NCBI RefSeq assembly: GCF_900176485.1 | Contig: NZ_FWYD01000002.1 | Span: 434,001-498,000, forward strand | Direction: 5' to 3' | Length of the DNA stretch: 64,000 bases | From: Primorskyibacter flagellatus | Lineage (GTDB): Bacteria > Pseudomonadota > Alphaproteobacteria > Rhodobacterales > Rhodobacteraceae | Part shown: piece by piece, positions 8,566-17,864 of the stretch | Numbering within the stretch: position 1 is the first letter of the stretch | Layout: every line of letters starts with the position of its first letter | Notes under the pieces: generated by a model | Told to the model about the DNA's origin: nothing | What the model saw: the letters and a program-made list of their open reading frames with translations, nothing else | The model's database searches: none | Translations under genes and position numbers: made by a program

Positions 8566-9960
8566 TCAGTAACGGTAATGATCCGGCTTGAACGGACCAT
8601 CGGCACCAACGCCGATATAGGCGGCCTGCTCGGCATCCAGCTTTGTCAACTTCACGCCGATCCGGTCAAGATGCAGACGCGCCACCTTTTCGTCCAGATG
8701 CTTGGGCAGGACATATACTTCGTTCTTGTAGTCCTCGCCCTTTGTCCACAACTCGATCTGCGCCAGAACCTGATTGGTAAAGCTTGCCGACATCACGAAG
8801 GAGGGATGGCCGGTGGCGTTGCCAAGGTTCAGCAAACGGCCCTCGGACAGCAGGATGATCCGATTGCCCGAGGGCATCTCGATCATATCAACCTGGTCCT
8901 TGATGTTGGTCCACTTGTGGTTCTTGAGGTTGGCAATCTGGATCTCGTTATCGAAGTGGCCGATATTGCCGACGATGGCCATGTCCTTCATCTCGCGCAT
9001 ATGCTCGATCCGGATCACGTCCTTGTTGCCGGTGGTGGTGATGAAAATATCGGCCTTGGCGACCTCGTCTTCCAGCAACACAACCTCGAACCCGTCCATT
9101 GCGGCCTGAAGCGCGCAGATCGGATCGACCTCTGTCACCTTCACGCGTGCACCCGCGCCGCGCAGGCTTGCGGCAGAGCCTTTGCCCACATCGCCGTAGC
9201 CGCAAACCACCGCAACCTTGCCGGCCATCATCGTGTCGGTGGCGCGGCGGATACCGTCAACCAGCGATTCCTTGCAGCCATACTTGTTGTCGAATTTCGA
9301 CTTGGTGACGCTGTCATTGACGTTGATCGCCGGGAAAGGCAGGTGACCCTTTTCCATCATCTTGTACAGGCGATGCACGCCGGTCGTGGTCTCTTCGCTG
9401 ACACCTTTGAGCATGTGGCGCTGCTTGACGAACCAGCCGGGGCTTTCCTTGATCCGCTTGCGGATCTGGGCAAACAGGGCGACCTCTTCCTCGGATGTCG
9501 GGGTCGCGATCAGGTCTTCTTCGCCTTCTTCGACACGCGCACCGATCAGAATGTACAGCGTCGCATCGCCGCCATCGTCAAGGATCAGGTTCGCGCCGCC
9601 CTCCTCGAACATGAAGATCCGGTCGGCATAGTCCCAGTATTCCTCCAGCGTTTCGCCCTTGATGGCGAACACCGGCGTGCCGGTTTCAGCAATTGCCGCC
9701 GCCGCATGATCCTGCGTCGAGAAGATGTTGCAGGACGCCCAGCGCACATCCGCGCCCAGCGCCACCAGCGTTTCGATCAGAACAGCGGTCTGGATGGTCA
9801 TGTGCAGGCTGCCCGCGATCCGCGCGCCTTTCAGCGGCTTGGACTCGCCGTATTCCTTGCGCAACGCCATCAGGCCGGGCATCTCGGTTTCGGCGATATT
9901 CAGTTCCTTGCGCCCGTATTCAGCAAGATTGATGTCTTTGACGATATAGTCGGTGGCCAT
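8566..9960 (-). CDS. ahcY: adenosylhomocysteinase
   Basis: 464 residues, the length of bacterial S-adenosylhomocysteine hydrolases. The enzyme splits SAH into adenosine and homocysteine with NAD+ as bound cofactor, removing product inhibition of methyltransferases. Visible landmarks are the substrate region [19 protein letters not shown] near residues 45-63, the SKFDNKYGC segment, the NAD-binding [13 protein letters not shown] motif near residue 255 and the C-terminal tail [10 protein letters not shown] that closes the tetramer site. It is transcribed alone. The leader between it and the divergent methyltransferase gene contains complementary segments discussed in the findings. Confidence 0.97.
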   Translation of the reverse strand: MATDYIVKDINLAEYGRKELNIAETEMPGLMALRKEYGESKPLKGARIAGSLHMTIQTAVLIETLVALGADVRWASCNIFSTQDHAAAAIAETGTPVFAIKGETLEEYWDYADRIFMFEEGGANLILDDGGDATLYILIGARVEEGEEDLIATPTSEEEVALFAQIRKRIKESPGWFVKQRHMLKGVSEETTTGVHRLYKMMEKGHLPFPAINVNDSVTKSKFDNKYGCKESLVDGIRRATDTMMAGKVAVVCGYGDVGKGSAASLRGAGARVKVTEVDPICALQAAMDGFEVVLLEDEVAKADIFITTTGNKDVIRIEHMREMKDMAIVGNIGHFDNEIQIANLKNHKWTNIKDQVDMIEMPSGNRIILLSEGRLLNLGNATGHPSFVMSASFTNQVLAQIELWTKGEDYKNEVYVLPKHLDEKVARLHLDRIGVKLTKLDAEQAAYIGVGADGPFKPDHYRY

Positions 9961-10090
9961 GCCAGCTCTCCAGAAATTCCCGATAGGTTTGCCACGCCCC
10001 TAGCATCCCTTGATTTCTCGGGCAACGTAGATCAGGATTCCGACGATCAAGGCCCGCGTGACGCGGCCACGTCAGGGCAGGAATTCAAAC

Positions 10091-10798
10091 ATGTCAAACG
10101 ATCAGGCTTCGGTATCCGAGAACGGGATTCCGCAGAATGAATATGGCCGCTATTGCGTCCCGGACGGGCTGGAGCAGCGCCCCGCATCGCGCGCCGTCCT
10201 GTCCGGCAGGGTGTATGAGCCCGACACGCTGCGCTTCATGCGCAAACATGCAGGTGATGGCGACATCATCCATGCCGGTGCGTTTTTCGGCGACTTCATT
10301 CCGGCGTTGTCCAGCGCTCTGGCCCCTGAAGCGCGGCTATGGGCGTTTGAACCCAACCCTGCCAACCATCATTGCGCCACCCGGACCGTTGCACTGAACG
10401 GCTTGTCGAATGTCACGCTGACCAATGCCGCGCTGTCCAACCGCGACGGCGAAGTGCTGTTTCAAACCCGCGATGCCGAGGGGTGTTCATTGGGCGGCCT
10501 GAGCAAATTCGTGACCGAGGACGGCCCCGGCGTCGAGCCGGTGAAGGCGGTGATGCTGGACTATGTCGTGCCGCTGGACCGCAAGCTGTCGATCCTGCAA
10601 CTGGATGTCGAAGGCCATGAGAAACAGGCGCTGAAAGGCGCGTGGCACCTTATCCACCGATGGCAGCCGATCCTGATCCTTGAATATCTTGATCAGGCGC
10701 AGTGGATCAATCGGACGTTTCGTGGTTTGAACTATACCCAGATCGGCAAGTTGCACGGCAATTTTGTCTACGCGACAACACCGGTCACTCTGGATTAG
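10091..10798 (+). CDS. FkbM family SAM-dependent methyltransferase
   Basis: About 235 residues from the ATG at 10091, which has AGGAA upstream; an in-frame ATG at 10058 is less well placed. The core is a Rossmann methyltransferase: a degenerate motif I, IIHAGAFFGDFIPAL, near residue 55, followed by LWAFEPNPANHHCATRTVALNG typical of FkbM, and QLDVEGHEKQALKGA at the family's characteristic DVEGxE position. FkbM proteins O-methylate sugars or other small hydroxyl acceptors; the acceptor here is unknown. It is divergent from ahcY, which handles the SAH such enzymes produce, though this pairing may be coincidental. Confidence 0.85.
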   Translation: MSNDQASVSENGIPQNEYGRYCVPDGLEQRPASRAVLSGRVYEPDTLRFMRKHAGDGDIIHAGAFFGDFIPALSSALAPEARLWAFEPNPANHHCATRTVALNGLSNVTLTNAALSNRDGEVLFQTRDAEGCSLGGLSKFVTEDGPGVEPVKAVMLDYVVPLDRKLSILQLDVEGHEKQALKGAWHLIHRWQPILILEYLDQAQWINRTFRGLNYTQIGKLHGNFVYATTPVTLD

Positions 10799-10900
10799 GC
10801 TCTGGACCCGGAAACTCCGACGGCCTGCGCGACGTTCCCGGCATTTACACAGAAAACCGGACGTCATACTCAAGGGCCACGGATTTATCAGGAAGACGAG

Positions 10901-11497
10901 ATGGCCAAACAACCACGCGCATGGCAACGAATGCTATCGGGGCGCAGGCTCGACTTGTTGGACCCCACCCCCGTCGATATCGAGATCGAGGACATTGCGC
11001 ATGGGCTTGCCTTTGTCGCCCGCTGGAACGGCCAGACGCGCGGCGAGCATGCCTATTCTGTCGCCGAACATTCGCTGCTGGTCGAGACCCTGTTCACCCG
11101 CATCTGCCCGGATGAGCCGGCAAAATGGCAGTTGGCCGCCCTGCTGCACGATGCACCGGAATATGTGATCGGGGACATGATCTCGCCGGTAAAGGCTGCC
11201 GTCGGGCCGGGCTACGGTGCGTTGGACGAACGGTTGGCCGGGGCCATCCATATCCGCTTTGGCCTGCCCGCCACGATCCCGGTGAAGATCAAGAAGCTGA
11301 TCAAGAAGGCCGACAAGGTCAGCGCGTGGATGGAGGCCATTCAGATTGCCGGCTTCTCGCGCAGCGAAGCAGACCGCCTGTTCGGCGCTCCTGAGCCGGG
11401 GTTGATCCGCGATCTGTCCATTCGGCTGCGCCCACCGGCCGTGACGCGGGCAGAGTTCACGCATCGCCATGCGGCGTTGCTCGGGGCGATGACATGA
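10901..11497 (+). CDS. HD-domain hydrolase, YfbR-like
   Basis: 198 residues with an HD metal-binding set: RGEHAYSVAEHSLLV near residue 47-61, LAALLHDAPEYVIGDM near 77-92 (the HD pair), and a later aspartate in KKADKVSAWMEA. This arrangement matches the YfbR/HD-3 group, some of which are 5'-deoxynucleotidases. AGGAAGA precedes the ATG. The stop overlaps the next gene's start in ATGA, so the GNAT gene downstream is translationally coupled. The substrate is not shown by sequence. Confidence 0.85.
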   Translation: MAKQPRAWQRMLSGRRLDLLDPTPVDIEIEDIAHGLAFVARWNGQTRGEHAYSVAEHSLLVETLFTRICPDEPAKWQLAALLHDAPEYVIGDMISPVKAAVGPGYGALDERLAGAIHIRFGLPATIPVKIKKLIKKADKVSAWMEAIQIAGFSRSEADRLFGAPEPGLIRDLSIRLRPPAVTRAEFTHRHAALLGAMT

Positions 11498-11961
11498 CGC
11501 TTGTTCGCGCAGCCCGCGACGGCGATGAGGCGGGAATGGTGGCCATTCTCAACCCGTTGATCCACGCGGGCGACAGCACGGCCTTGACCACCGAAGTGAC
11601 CTCCCGCGATCTGTGCGACTGGCGGGCACGACATATCGGGCGCAACGCGTGGCACGTTGCAGAGGACGACACCGGTCTGCTTGGCTTTCAGTGGATCGAG
11701 CCGCATAAGGGTCTTCCACCCGACACCTGCGATATTGCCACCTACGTTCGCATTGGCCTGAACGGTACAGGCATCGGATCTGCCCTGTTTTCCGCAACCA
11801 AAACCGCCGCGCAAGAGCTTGGCTACCGCTATATCGCGGCCGTCATTCGTGCCGACAATACTGGCGGCCTGGCCTATTACGACAGCCGGGGCTTCGAGGA
11901 CTGGAAAACCTGGGACGACGCGCCCGTCGCGCCCCGCGTCATGAAGCGCTTCGCGCTCTGA
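11494..11961 (+). CDS. GNAT family N-acetyltransferase
   Basis: 155 residues with the GNAT order: an N-terminal VRAARDGDEAGMVAILN strand-helix, the acetyl-CoA-binding region RIGLNGTGIGSALFSATK near residue 88, and a YIAAVIRADNTGGLAYYDSRGF segment near 110-130 typical of the family's C-terminal half. It overlaps the HD hydrolase by 4 bp. It resembles the phosphinothricin/L-amino-acid acetyltransferase subgroup, but the acceptor cannot be assigned. It converges on regA with 39 bp between stops and no obvious terminator. Confidence 0.87.
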   Translation: MTLVRAARDGDEAGMVAILNPLIHAGDSTALTTEVTSRDLCDWRARHIGRNAWHVAEDDTGLLGFQWIEPHKGLPPDTCDIATYVRIGLNGTGIGSALFSATKTAAQELGYRYIAAVIRADNTGGLAYYDSRGFEDWKTWDDAPVAPRVMKRFAL

Positions 11962-12000
11962 CCATCGCGCCGTAACCGTAAGCGGCAGACCACATCCCGT

Positions 12001-12555
12001 TCAGCGCGGAGACCGTTTTGCGAGGATCCGCTGCAAGGTCCGGCGGTGCATGTTCAGCCGCCGCGCCGTTTCCGAGACATTCCGGTCGCACAGCTCATAG
12101 ACACGCTGGATATGCTCCCACCGGACACGATCCGCACTCATCGGATTTTCCGGCGGGGGTGGCAGATCGTCGTCATTGGCCAGCAGTGCATTTGTGATGT
12201 CGGTCGCATCGGCGGGCTTTGACAGATAGTCCGTCGCCCCGATCTTCACCGCGGCCACCGCCGTCGCAATCGCACCATAGCCGGTCAGGACCACGACCTT
12301 GCAATCGGGCCGCTTGTCGCGCAGCACCTCGACCACATCCAAGCCGTTGCCATCCTCAAGCCGCAGATCACAGACGGCGTAGGCGGGGGGTCGCGCAGTC
12401 GCGATAGCCTTGCCCGCTGCTACAGAACCGGCGATCTCAACCTCAAACCCACGTTTTTCCATCGCCTTTGCCAAGCGCCTGAGAAACGCCTCGTCATCAT
12501 CCAGAAGAAGGAGGCTTTTGTCCTCTCCCAAATCCTGTAGCTTGCGTTCTGCCAC
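12001..12555 (-). CDS. regA: redox response regulator RegA/PrrA/ActR
   Basis: 184 residues. An N-terminal receiver domain has the acidic pair LLLLDDDEA near residues 19-21, phospho-acceptor Asp63 in CDLRLEDGNG, and the LSKPADATD lysine. A proline-rich linker (DDLPPPPENP) leads to a Fis-type helix-turn-helix ending NVSETARRLNMHRRTLQRILAKR. This is the RegA/PrrA/ActR architecture; these regulators control photosynthesis, respiration and fixation genes in response to redox state in Rhodobacterales. The start is a GTG with AGGAGA 7-8 bp upstream. It lies downstream of senC on the same strand and divergent from regB, the classical arrangement. Confidence 0.96.
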   Translation of the reverse strand: MAERKLQDLGEDKSLLLLDDDEAFLRRLAKAMEKRGFEVEIAGSVAAGKAIATARPPAYAVCDLRLEDGNGLDVVEVLRDKRPDCKVVVLTGYGAIATAVAAVKIGATDYLSKPADATDITNALLANDDDLPPPPENPMSADRVRWEHIQRVYELCDRNVSETARRLNMHRRTLQRILAKRSPR

Positions 12556-12632
12556 TCGACTCTCCTTCGGACGATATGAGGTTGTCCGAACATACCTATC
12601 CCGAGGTCAAGGGGCGGTCAAACCATATGCAA

Positions 12633-13253
12633 TTAGGCGTTGTTCACAAAGCAGCCAATCCGGTCCGCCATATCCTCGGGGCCAAGATCGCGGCGGAAGT
12701 ATTCGACAAATCCATATTCCGGCAAGACCAGGTAGCTGAAGGTGGAGTGATCCACGAGGTAATAGTCGCTGCCGTCCTCATGCGCCTTGTAGTAAGTGCG
12801 GTAGGCTTGGCTTGCGGCTTTGACCTGCTCCTCGGACCCAGTCAGCCCGATCATCCGCTCATGCATGTTCGACGCGAACTCGCCAACGACTTCAGGCGTG
12901 TCGCGCTTGGGGTCGATCGAGATGAACACCGGCGTCACAGACTGGCCACGCTCTTGCAGGACATCCACCGCATCGGCGTTACGCGCAACATCCAGCGGGC
13001 AGACATCCGGGCAGAATGTATACCCGAAATACAGCAAGGACGGCTCTGTGATCACATCCTTGTCGCTGACTGTCGCACCCGTATCATCGACCAGAGTGAA
13101 CGGGCCACCGATCTGACCTGCGCCGCCGGCGACTTGGGTGGCACGGCACTGCGCAAAGCGATCGTCAGACCCGTTGGTTGTCGCGAAATAAACCCCGCCG
13201 GCAAGCAACAAGACGCCTACGGCAGTAGCGGCAAGGACAGTGGTCTTCTTCAT
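12633..13253 (-). CDS. senC: SCO1/SenC copper chaperone
   Basis: 206 residues from the ATG at 13251-13253, preceded by CCGGAGTAAG. An N-terminal hydrophobic segment (about residues 5-23) anchors a periplasmic thioredoxin-like domain. Copper ligands are Cys81 and Cys85 in TFCPDVCP and the histidine in YLVDHSTF near residue 167. SenC/PrrC delivers copper to the CuA site of cytochrome oxidase and in Rhodobacter is tied to RegBA signalling. It precedes regA by 77 bp on the same strand and is divergent from regB across an 83-107 bp shared promoter region. Confidence 0.95.
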   Translation of the reverse strand: MKKTTVLAATAVGVLLLAGGVYFATTNGSDDRFAQCRATQVAGGAGQIGGPFTLVDDTGATVSDKDVITEPSLLYFGYTFCPDVCPLDVARNADAVDVLQERGQSVTPVFISIDPKRDTPEVVGEFASNMHERMIGLTGSEEQVKAASQAYRTYYKAHEDGSDYYLVDHSTFSYLVLPEYGFVEYFRRDLGPEDMADRIGCFVNNA

Positions 13254-13360
13254 TTTACTTACTCCGGGGACCAAGGTGTTTTACGCCGAACCCAGTTGAT
13301 CCGGAACCCGGTCACACCTAACAATTGGCTTATTGAATGCAAGGGAACGAATGGCCGCAG

Positions 13361-14758
13361 ATGAGCACCTCTGAAACCTCTTTTGCCGGCGGCCGCAACC
13401 GGGGCAACTGGATCCGTCTGCGCACGATGATCCTGATCCGCTGGATTGCCATTGTCGGGCAGTTGGTGGCGATCTTCGTGGCCCAGCGCATGTTCAACCT
13501 GACGCTGGAGCTTGGCCTGTGCCTTATGGCGGTCGGTGTCTCGGTTATCGGGAACCTGATCGCGGTTTTTGTCTTTCCGGAAAACAAGCGTCTCAGCGAG
13601 ACCGAGAACTTCCTGATGGTGCTGTTTGATGTGCTGCAACTGTCCTTTCTGCTGTACCTGACCGGAGGCCTGAACAATCCGTTCGCCTTGCTGGTGTTGG
13701 GGCCGGTCACGGTCTCCGCCTCGGTGTTGACGCTACGATCCACTGCTCTGCTGGGGATCACAGCGTTTGTCCTGATGTCGCTGCTGATCCGGTTTCACCT
13801 GCCGCTGCGGACCGAAGAAGGCTTCATCCTGCGCGTCCCGGACACGTTTCTGTACGGAAACTGGGTCGCAATCACCATCGCGCTGCTGTTTCTGTCGATC
13901 TATTCCCGCCGCATCGCGAACGAAATGCACTCCATGGACGACGCTTTGGCCGCGACGCAAATGGCGTTGTCCCGCGCGCAGAAGTTGAACGACCTTGGCG
14001 GCGTGGTCGCGGCAGCCGCGCATGAGCTTGGCACACCGCTGGCCACGATAAAACTGACCTCGGCAGAGCTGATGGAAGACCTGCATGACCAACCGGATTT
14101 GCAGGAAGACGCGCGCCTGATCCGCGAGCAGGCCGATCGCTGTCGCGACATCCTTCGTTCGATGGGACGCGCTGGCAAAGAAGATTTGCACATGCGCCAG
14201 GCACCGCTGGTGCAGGTCATCATGGAAGCGGCAGAACCGCATGAAAACCGCGGGAAGAAAATCATTGTCGAGGAAGGCCCCGGACCGGGTGGCGAGGCGG
14301 AACAACCCAACATCCTGCGCCGTCCGGAAATCATTCACGGGCTGCGCAACCTCGTTCAGAACGCCGTGGATTTTTCCCGCACCACCGTCTGGATCGAGTC
14401 AACATGGACGGAAGCAAAAATCACCATTCGGATCATCGACGACGGGCGCGGTTATCCTCCGAACCTACTCGGGCGGATCGGTGACCCTTTTGTGCGCAAC
14501 CGCCGGACGGATCGTGACCGCAGCGCGCGTCCGGAATACGAAGGCATGGGGCTGGGTTTGTTCATCGCCAAGACGCTGCTGGAGCGTACCGGCGCGCAGT
14601 TGAATTTTGCCAACGGGTCAGATGGGTTTTTACCGAAATCAATGACGTCCGAAAGGTGCGGTGCCATCGTCGAGGTGGTTTGGCCCCGCAACATGATTGT
14701 CACGGAACTGGGAAAGTCAGGGCACCCGATCGGCGAAAACACCTTGATCGAAGTTTAG
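13361..14758 (+). CDS. regB: redox sensor histidine kinase RegB/PrrB/ActS
   Basis: 465 residues from the ATG at 13361 (AAGGGA upstream); an in-frame ATG at 13337 adds 8 residues. Six hydrophobic spans occupy about residues 20-185. GGLNNPF at 102-108 matches the conserved GGXXNPF quinone-sensing loop of RegB. The H-box AAAHELGTPLATI gives phospho-acceptor His221, and Cys261 in EQADRCRDILRSMG matches the redox-active cysteine (Cys265 in Rhodobacter capsulatus). N, G1 and G2 boxes are present (LVQNAVDFS, DDGRGYP, GMGLGLFIAKTLL). It signals ubiquinone-pool redox state to RegA. Confidence 0.96.
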   Translation: MSTSETSFAGGRNRGNWIRLRTMILIRWIAIVGQLVAIFVAQRMFNLTLELGLCLMAVGVSVIGNLIAVFVFPENKRLSETENFLMVLFDVLQLSFLLYLTGGLNNPFALLVLGPVTVSASVLTLRSTALLGITAFVLMSLLIRFHLPLRTEEGFILRVPDTFLYGNWVAITIALLFLSIYSRRIANEMHSMDDALAATQMALSRAQKLNDLGGVVAAAAHELGTPLATIKLTSAELMEDLHDQPDLQEDARLIREQADRCRDILRSMGRAGKEDLHMRQAPLVQVIMEAAEPHENRGKKIIVEEGPGPGGEAEQPNILRRPEIIHGLRNLVQNAVDFSRTTVWIESTWTEAKITIRIIDDGRGYPPNLLGRIGDPFVRNRRTDRDRSARPEYEGMGLGLFIAKTLLERTGAQLNFANGSDGFLPKSMTSERCGAIVEVVWPRNMIVTELGKSGHPIGENTLIEV

Positions 14759-14771
14759 GGCACTGTTCCGA

Positions 14772-14787
14772 TTAAGGGGTTATTAAC
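14772..14787. promoter_or_regulatory. CtrA-type binding site upstream of divL
   Basis: TTAA at 14772-14775, seven bases, then TTAAC at 14783-14787. This matches the full CtrA consensus TTAA-N7-TTAAC exactly. It lies about 53 bp before the start of the DivL-like gene. A further TTAAG is at 14792-14796. CtrA is the essential or motility/GTA-controlling response regulator of alphaproteobacteria. No other full site was noticed in the intergenic regions of this window. Confidence 0.55.
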
Positions 14788-14839
14788 GCTGTTAAGGAAA
14801 TGTCGGCATATCCGAATCTGACAGCAAAGCTGGACCGGC

Positions 14840-16354
14840 ATGATCGAAACGTATGACTTCCTGGTGGTTTGCACCGCCGCAGCGATTACCGCGATCATTC
14901 TGCTATCCGTATTGGCGCGCGGCAACGATCGCCCGGCTGGACGACCCCATCCCCGTCAGGATGTTGAACCGGCCATTTCGGTCTTGCTCAAAGACGACAT
15001 GATCGTCGATGCAACGGACGAGACACGAGACTTGATGGCGGGCAAAAACATCACCTGGCACGATCTTGTCGCCAGTTTGCGCGCACGTTTTCCTTCGCTG
15101 CCCGATCATGTACCCCGTGAACGGCAGCTTTTTTCCTCAGCCAAGCCCGACGATGACGGTTATATCGAGGTTGATAAAGTCGGCAGCCGGATGCGCCTGA
15201 CGCTGTGCGACCGACCGGCCAGCTCAGCCGATCTGCACCAATTACGCAGCGCCCAGTCCGAACTGGACCTGCTGCGTATCGCCTTGGGAACGGCACCCAA
15301 TCCAATTTGGAAAAGCGACAGCAAAAATCGCACGGACTGGAGCAACAAAGCCTATGACACCCTGACCGCGAGCGTCGAGAGCTATCAGCCCGGAGCGCCT
15401 ATTTTCGATGTGCCATCCAACGGGCTGGAGCATATGCGCACCCGGCGCACCTGCCTGACATCGGCGCGCGGCGACGCCCAACGATGGTTCGATATCACAT
15501 CCGCGCAACACGGTGCGTCATGGCTTCATTTCGGGATCGACGTAACGGCTGTTGTGCGGGCAGAGATCGCGCAGCGCAACTTTGTCCAGACCCTGACAAA
15601 GACTTTTGCCTACCTGCCCATCGGCCTGGCCATTTTTGACCGCAATCGTCAGCTTGCACTTTTCAATCCGGCATTGATCGACCTGACGCAGCTGTCCGCC
15701 GAATTTCTTTCCGGTCGACCGAATCTGCTGTCGTTCTTCGACCGGCTTCGCGAAGGCCGGATGATGCCCGAGCCCAAGAACTACCACGGTTGGCGCGAGC
15801 AGATGGCGGACCTTGTCGCAGCCGCCAGCGATGACCGCTATTCCGAAACCTGGTCGCTTGCCTCTGGGTTGACCTACAAAGTCACCGGCCGGCCGCACCC
15901 TGACGGCGCAATTGCCTTTTTGTTTGAAGATATCAGTGCCGAGATTTCGTTGACGCGCCGGTTCCGGTCAGAGCTAGAGCTAAGCCAATGTGTGATCGAC
16001 ACGCTGGACGACGCCATCGCGATCTTCTCACAAAACGGCGTGCTGTCCTTTTCCAATACAGCCTACCGCACGCTGTGGAAGTCTGATCCGGACAGCAGTT
16101 TTGCCGAGATGACCGTCGTTGACGCCACCCGGCAGTGGCAGGAACTGTGCCATCCGTCACCCATGTGGGGCGAGCTGCGCGATTTTGTGGTGCAGGGCCA
16201 TGACCGGGCGGCCTGGGAAATGCGAGTAACGCACAGGAACGGCGGTCAGATTCTTTGCCAGATAACCCCTGTGTCGGGCGGATCAACGCTTGTCAGCTTT
16301 GCCTGCGAAACGCCGACGCTGCCCATACGGCAATTGGACACGCAGAGCGTCTGA
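14840..16354 (+). CDS. divL: DivL-like multi-PAS membrane protein without kinase domain
   Basis: 504 residues. One N-terminal membrane span (about 8-27) is followed by three PAS-like regions: about 140-240 (LRIALGTAPNPIWKSD), 250-360 (TFAYLPIGLAIFDRNRQLALFNPAL) and 375-490 (IDTLDDAIAIFSQNGVLSFSNTA). The protein ends soon after the third, with no H-box or ATPase domain. Rhodobacterales DivL proteins, which act on the CckA-ChpT-CtrA phosphorelay, are described as PAS proteins of this sort near regBA and tsaE, so the name rests on architecture, locus and the CtrA site upstream. A generic PAS sensor is the alternative. Confidence 0.65.
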   Translation: MIETYDFLVVCTAAAITAIILLSVLARGNDRPAGRPHPRQDVEPAISVLLKDDMIVDATDETRDLMAGKNITWHDLVASLRARFPSLPDHVPRERQLFSSAKPDDDGYIEVDKVGSRMRLTLCDRPASSADLHQLRSAQSELDLLRIALGTAPNPIWKSDSKNRTDWSNKAYDTLTASVESYQPGAPIFDVPSNGLEHMRTRRTCLTSARGDAQRWFDITSAQHGASWLHFGIDVTAVVRAEIAQRNFVQTLTKTFAYLPIGLAIFDRNRQLALFNPALIDLTQLSAEFLSGRPNLLSFFDRLREGRMMPEPKNYHGWREQMADLVAAASDDRYSETWSLASGLTYKVTGRPHPDGAIAFLFEDISAEISLTRRFRSELELSQCVIDTLDDAIAIFSQNGVLSFSNTAYRTLWKSDPDSSFAEMTVVDATRQWQELCHPSPMWGELRDFVVQGHDRAAWEMRVTHRNGGQILCQITPVSGGSTLVSFACETPTLPIRQLDTQSV

Positions 16355-16395
16355 ACCCGCTTGCAGCCACAGGCATGGGCGTTAATGTCGCCGCC

Positions 16396-16869
16396 ATGTC
16401 ACGCGGATCAACGACCTTTCACATAAATTCTGAACAGGCGACCTGTGCCTTTGCCCGGACCCTTGGCACCCGGCTGCAACCCGGCGACAGTGTACTGCTG
16501 GAAGGCGGCATCGGCGCAGGCAAGACCTTTTTCGCGCGACAGCTGATCCAGTCGTTGCTGACAGAGCCTGAAGACGTTCCCTCACCTACATTCACGCTTG
16601 TTCAGGTCTATGACAGCACGTCTGGTGAAATCTGGCACTGCGATCTGTACCGCCTTACCGACCCCGCGCAGTGTATCGAGCTTGGTCTTGAAGAGGCTTT
16701 TGAAAGCGCGATTTGCCTGATTGAGTGGCCCGACAGGCTTGGTTCGCTAACGCCAGAAGACGCGCTGACCATTCGGTTCTCCGAAACCGCTCAGGAAGAC
16801 GCCCGCGAGTTGTCATTGAATTGGCACGGTGCGAAGTGGAAGTCCCGGCTTGAGGGAATAGTCGGATGA
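16396..16869 (+). CDS. tsaE: tRNA threonylcarbamoyladenosine biosynthesis ATPase TsaE
   Basis: About 157 residues from the ATG at 16396; an ATG at 16375 would add seven. Walker A is GGIGAGKTFFARQL near residue 36, followed by the family motifs SPTFTLVQVY and HCDLYRL, and LIEWPDRLG. TsaE is the ATPase that works with TsaB and TsaD to make t6A at position 37 of ANN-decoding tRNAs. The gene begins about 40 bp after divL and its stop overlaps the next gene's start in ATGA, opening a tightly coupled run that continues to addA. Confidence 0.93.
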   Translation: MSRGSTTFHINSEQATCAFARTLGTRLQPGDSVLLEGGIGAGKTFFARQLIQSLLTEPEDVPSPTFTLVQVYDSTSGEIWHCDLYRLTDPAQCIELGLEEAFESAICLIEWPDRLGSLTPEDALTIRFSETAQEDARELSLNWHGAKWKSRLEGIVG

Positions 16870-17864
16870 CTTCGCCGGATGATTTTCTGTCACGGTCAGG
16901 CTGGACTGACGCTGACCGCGCATTGCTGGCCGGTGACGCCTCTTCGCGCACCTATATGCGTCTCACGGATGGCACGCGCAGTGCTATCTTGATGACTGAC
17001 CCGGCGGGCGACACGCAGCTGTTTCAGACGCTCTCGGAGTATCTGGTCGAAAATGGTCTGAGCGCGCCGCGTATATTGGCCGCCGACACGGATAATGGTT
17101 TGCTTCTGCTGGAAGATCTCGGCGATGCGCTGTTTGCGCGTCTGGCAGAGGAGAATCCGTCGCAGGAGTCGCTGCTATACCGTACCGCCGCCGAAGTCTT
17201 GGCACGAGTCCACCGCCTGTCCCCTCCGGCCAACCTGCCGCGCGCCACGCCGGATATGCTGGCGCAGGCCACCGACCTCGTCTTCGATTGGTATGCCGAA
17301 CATGCGGGTCAACCCGTGGCGGTTGATGCGAAATCTGCGGCGATCAATGCCATGCAGGATGCATTGCAGGCCCATGCAGGCGCGCCCTCGGTGATGATCC
17401 TGCGGGACTATCACGCCGAAAACCTGCTTTGGTTGCCGGACCGCACCGGCAGCGCACGCGCCGGCCTTCTGGACTTTCAGGACGCCATGCTGGGCCACGC
17501 GCCCTATGACCTCATGTCGCTTTTGCAGGACGCGCGCCGGGATGTGCCTGCCTCTGTCGTCGCTGACACGACAACCTATTTCCTAAAACTTACCGGCCAT
17601 GACCCGGATCAATTTGCCGCCGCCGCCGCTGTTCTGGGTGCGCAAAGAAATCTGCGTATTCTCGGGGTCTTTACCCGGCTTTGCATCGGTGCGGGCAAGC
17701 CGCATTACATCGACCTGATCCCCCGTGTCTGGGCTCACCTGCAAACCAACCTCGCGCATCCGGTGCTTGCAGAACTGGCGCGGCAACTTGCGCCGCTTCT
17801 GCCGCCTCCTGAAACCGCCGTTCTGGAAAGGCTGAAATCGCAGTGTCCGACCCGCAAGCCGTGA
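16866..17864 (+). CDS. amgK: aminoglycoside-phosphotransferase-fold kinase, AmgK-like
   Basis: 332 residues of the APH/ChoK kinase fold. Visible are [15 protein letters not shown] near residue 80, the catalytic loop [13 protein letters not shown] near 178-190 with its Asp and Asn, and the metal-binding [20 protein letters not shown]. The pairing with a MurU-like nucleotidyltransferase identifies it as probable AmgK, which phosphorylates the anomeric carbon of N-acetylmuramate/N-acetylglucosamine in peptidoglycan recycling. It overlaps tsaE by 4 bp and the nucleotidyltransferase by 22 bp. Substrate is inferred from family and neighbour. Confidence 0.8.
   Translation: MTSPDDFLSRSGWTDADRALLAGDASSRTYMRLTDGTRSAILMTDPAGDTQLFQTLSEYLVENGLSAPRILAADTDNGLLLLEDLGDALFARLAEENPSQESLLYRTAAEVLARVHRLSPPANLPRATPDMLAQATDLVFDWYAEHAGQPVAVDAKSAAINAMQDALQAHAGAPSVMILRDYHAENLLWLPDRTGSARAGLLDFQDAMLGHAPYDLMSLLQDARRDVPASVVADTTTYFLKLTGHDPDQFAAAAAVLGAQRNLRILGVFTRLCIGAGKPHYIDLIPRVWAHLQTNLAHPVLAELARQLAPLLPPPETAVLERLKSQCPTRKP

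Noticed and set aside
9961-10030. Known SAH or SAM/SAH riboswitch upstream of ahcY
   Set aside because: The remembered consensus elements are not present; only generic complementarity is seen.
8464-10140. Very long plus-strand open frame opposite ahcY (558 codons)
   Set aside because: It is the shadow of a highly conserved, high-GC gene; its translation is rich in His, Arg and Gln without any recognisable domain.
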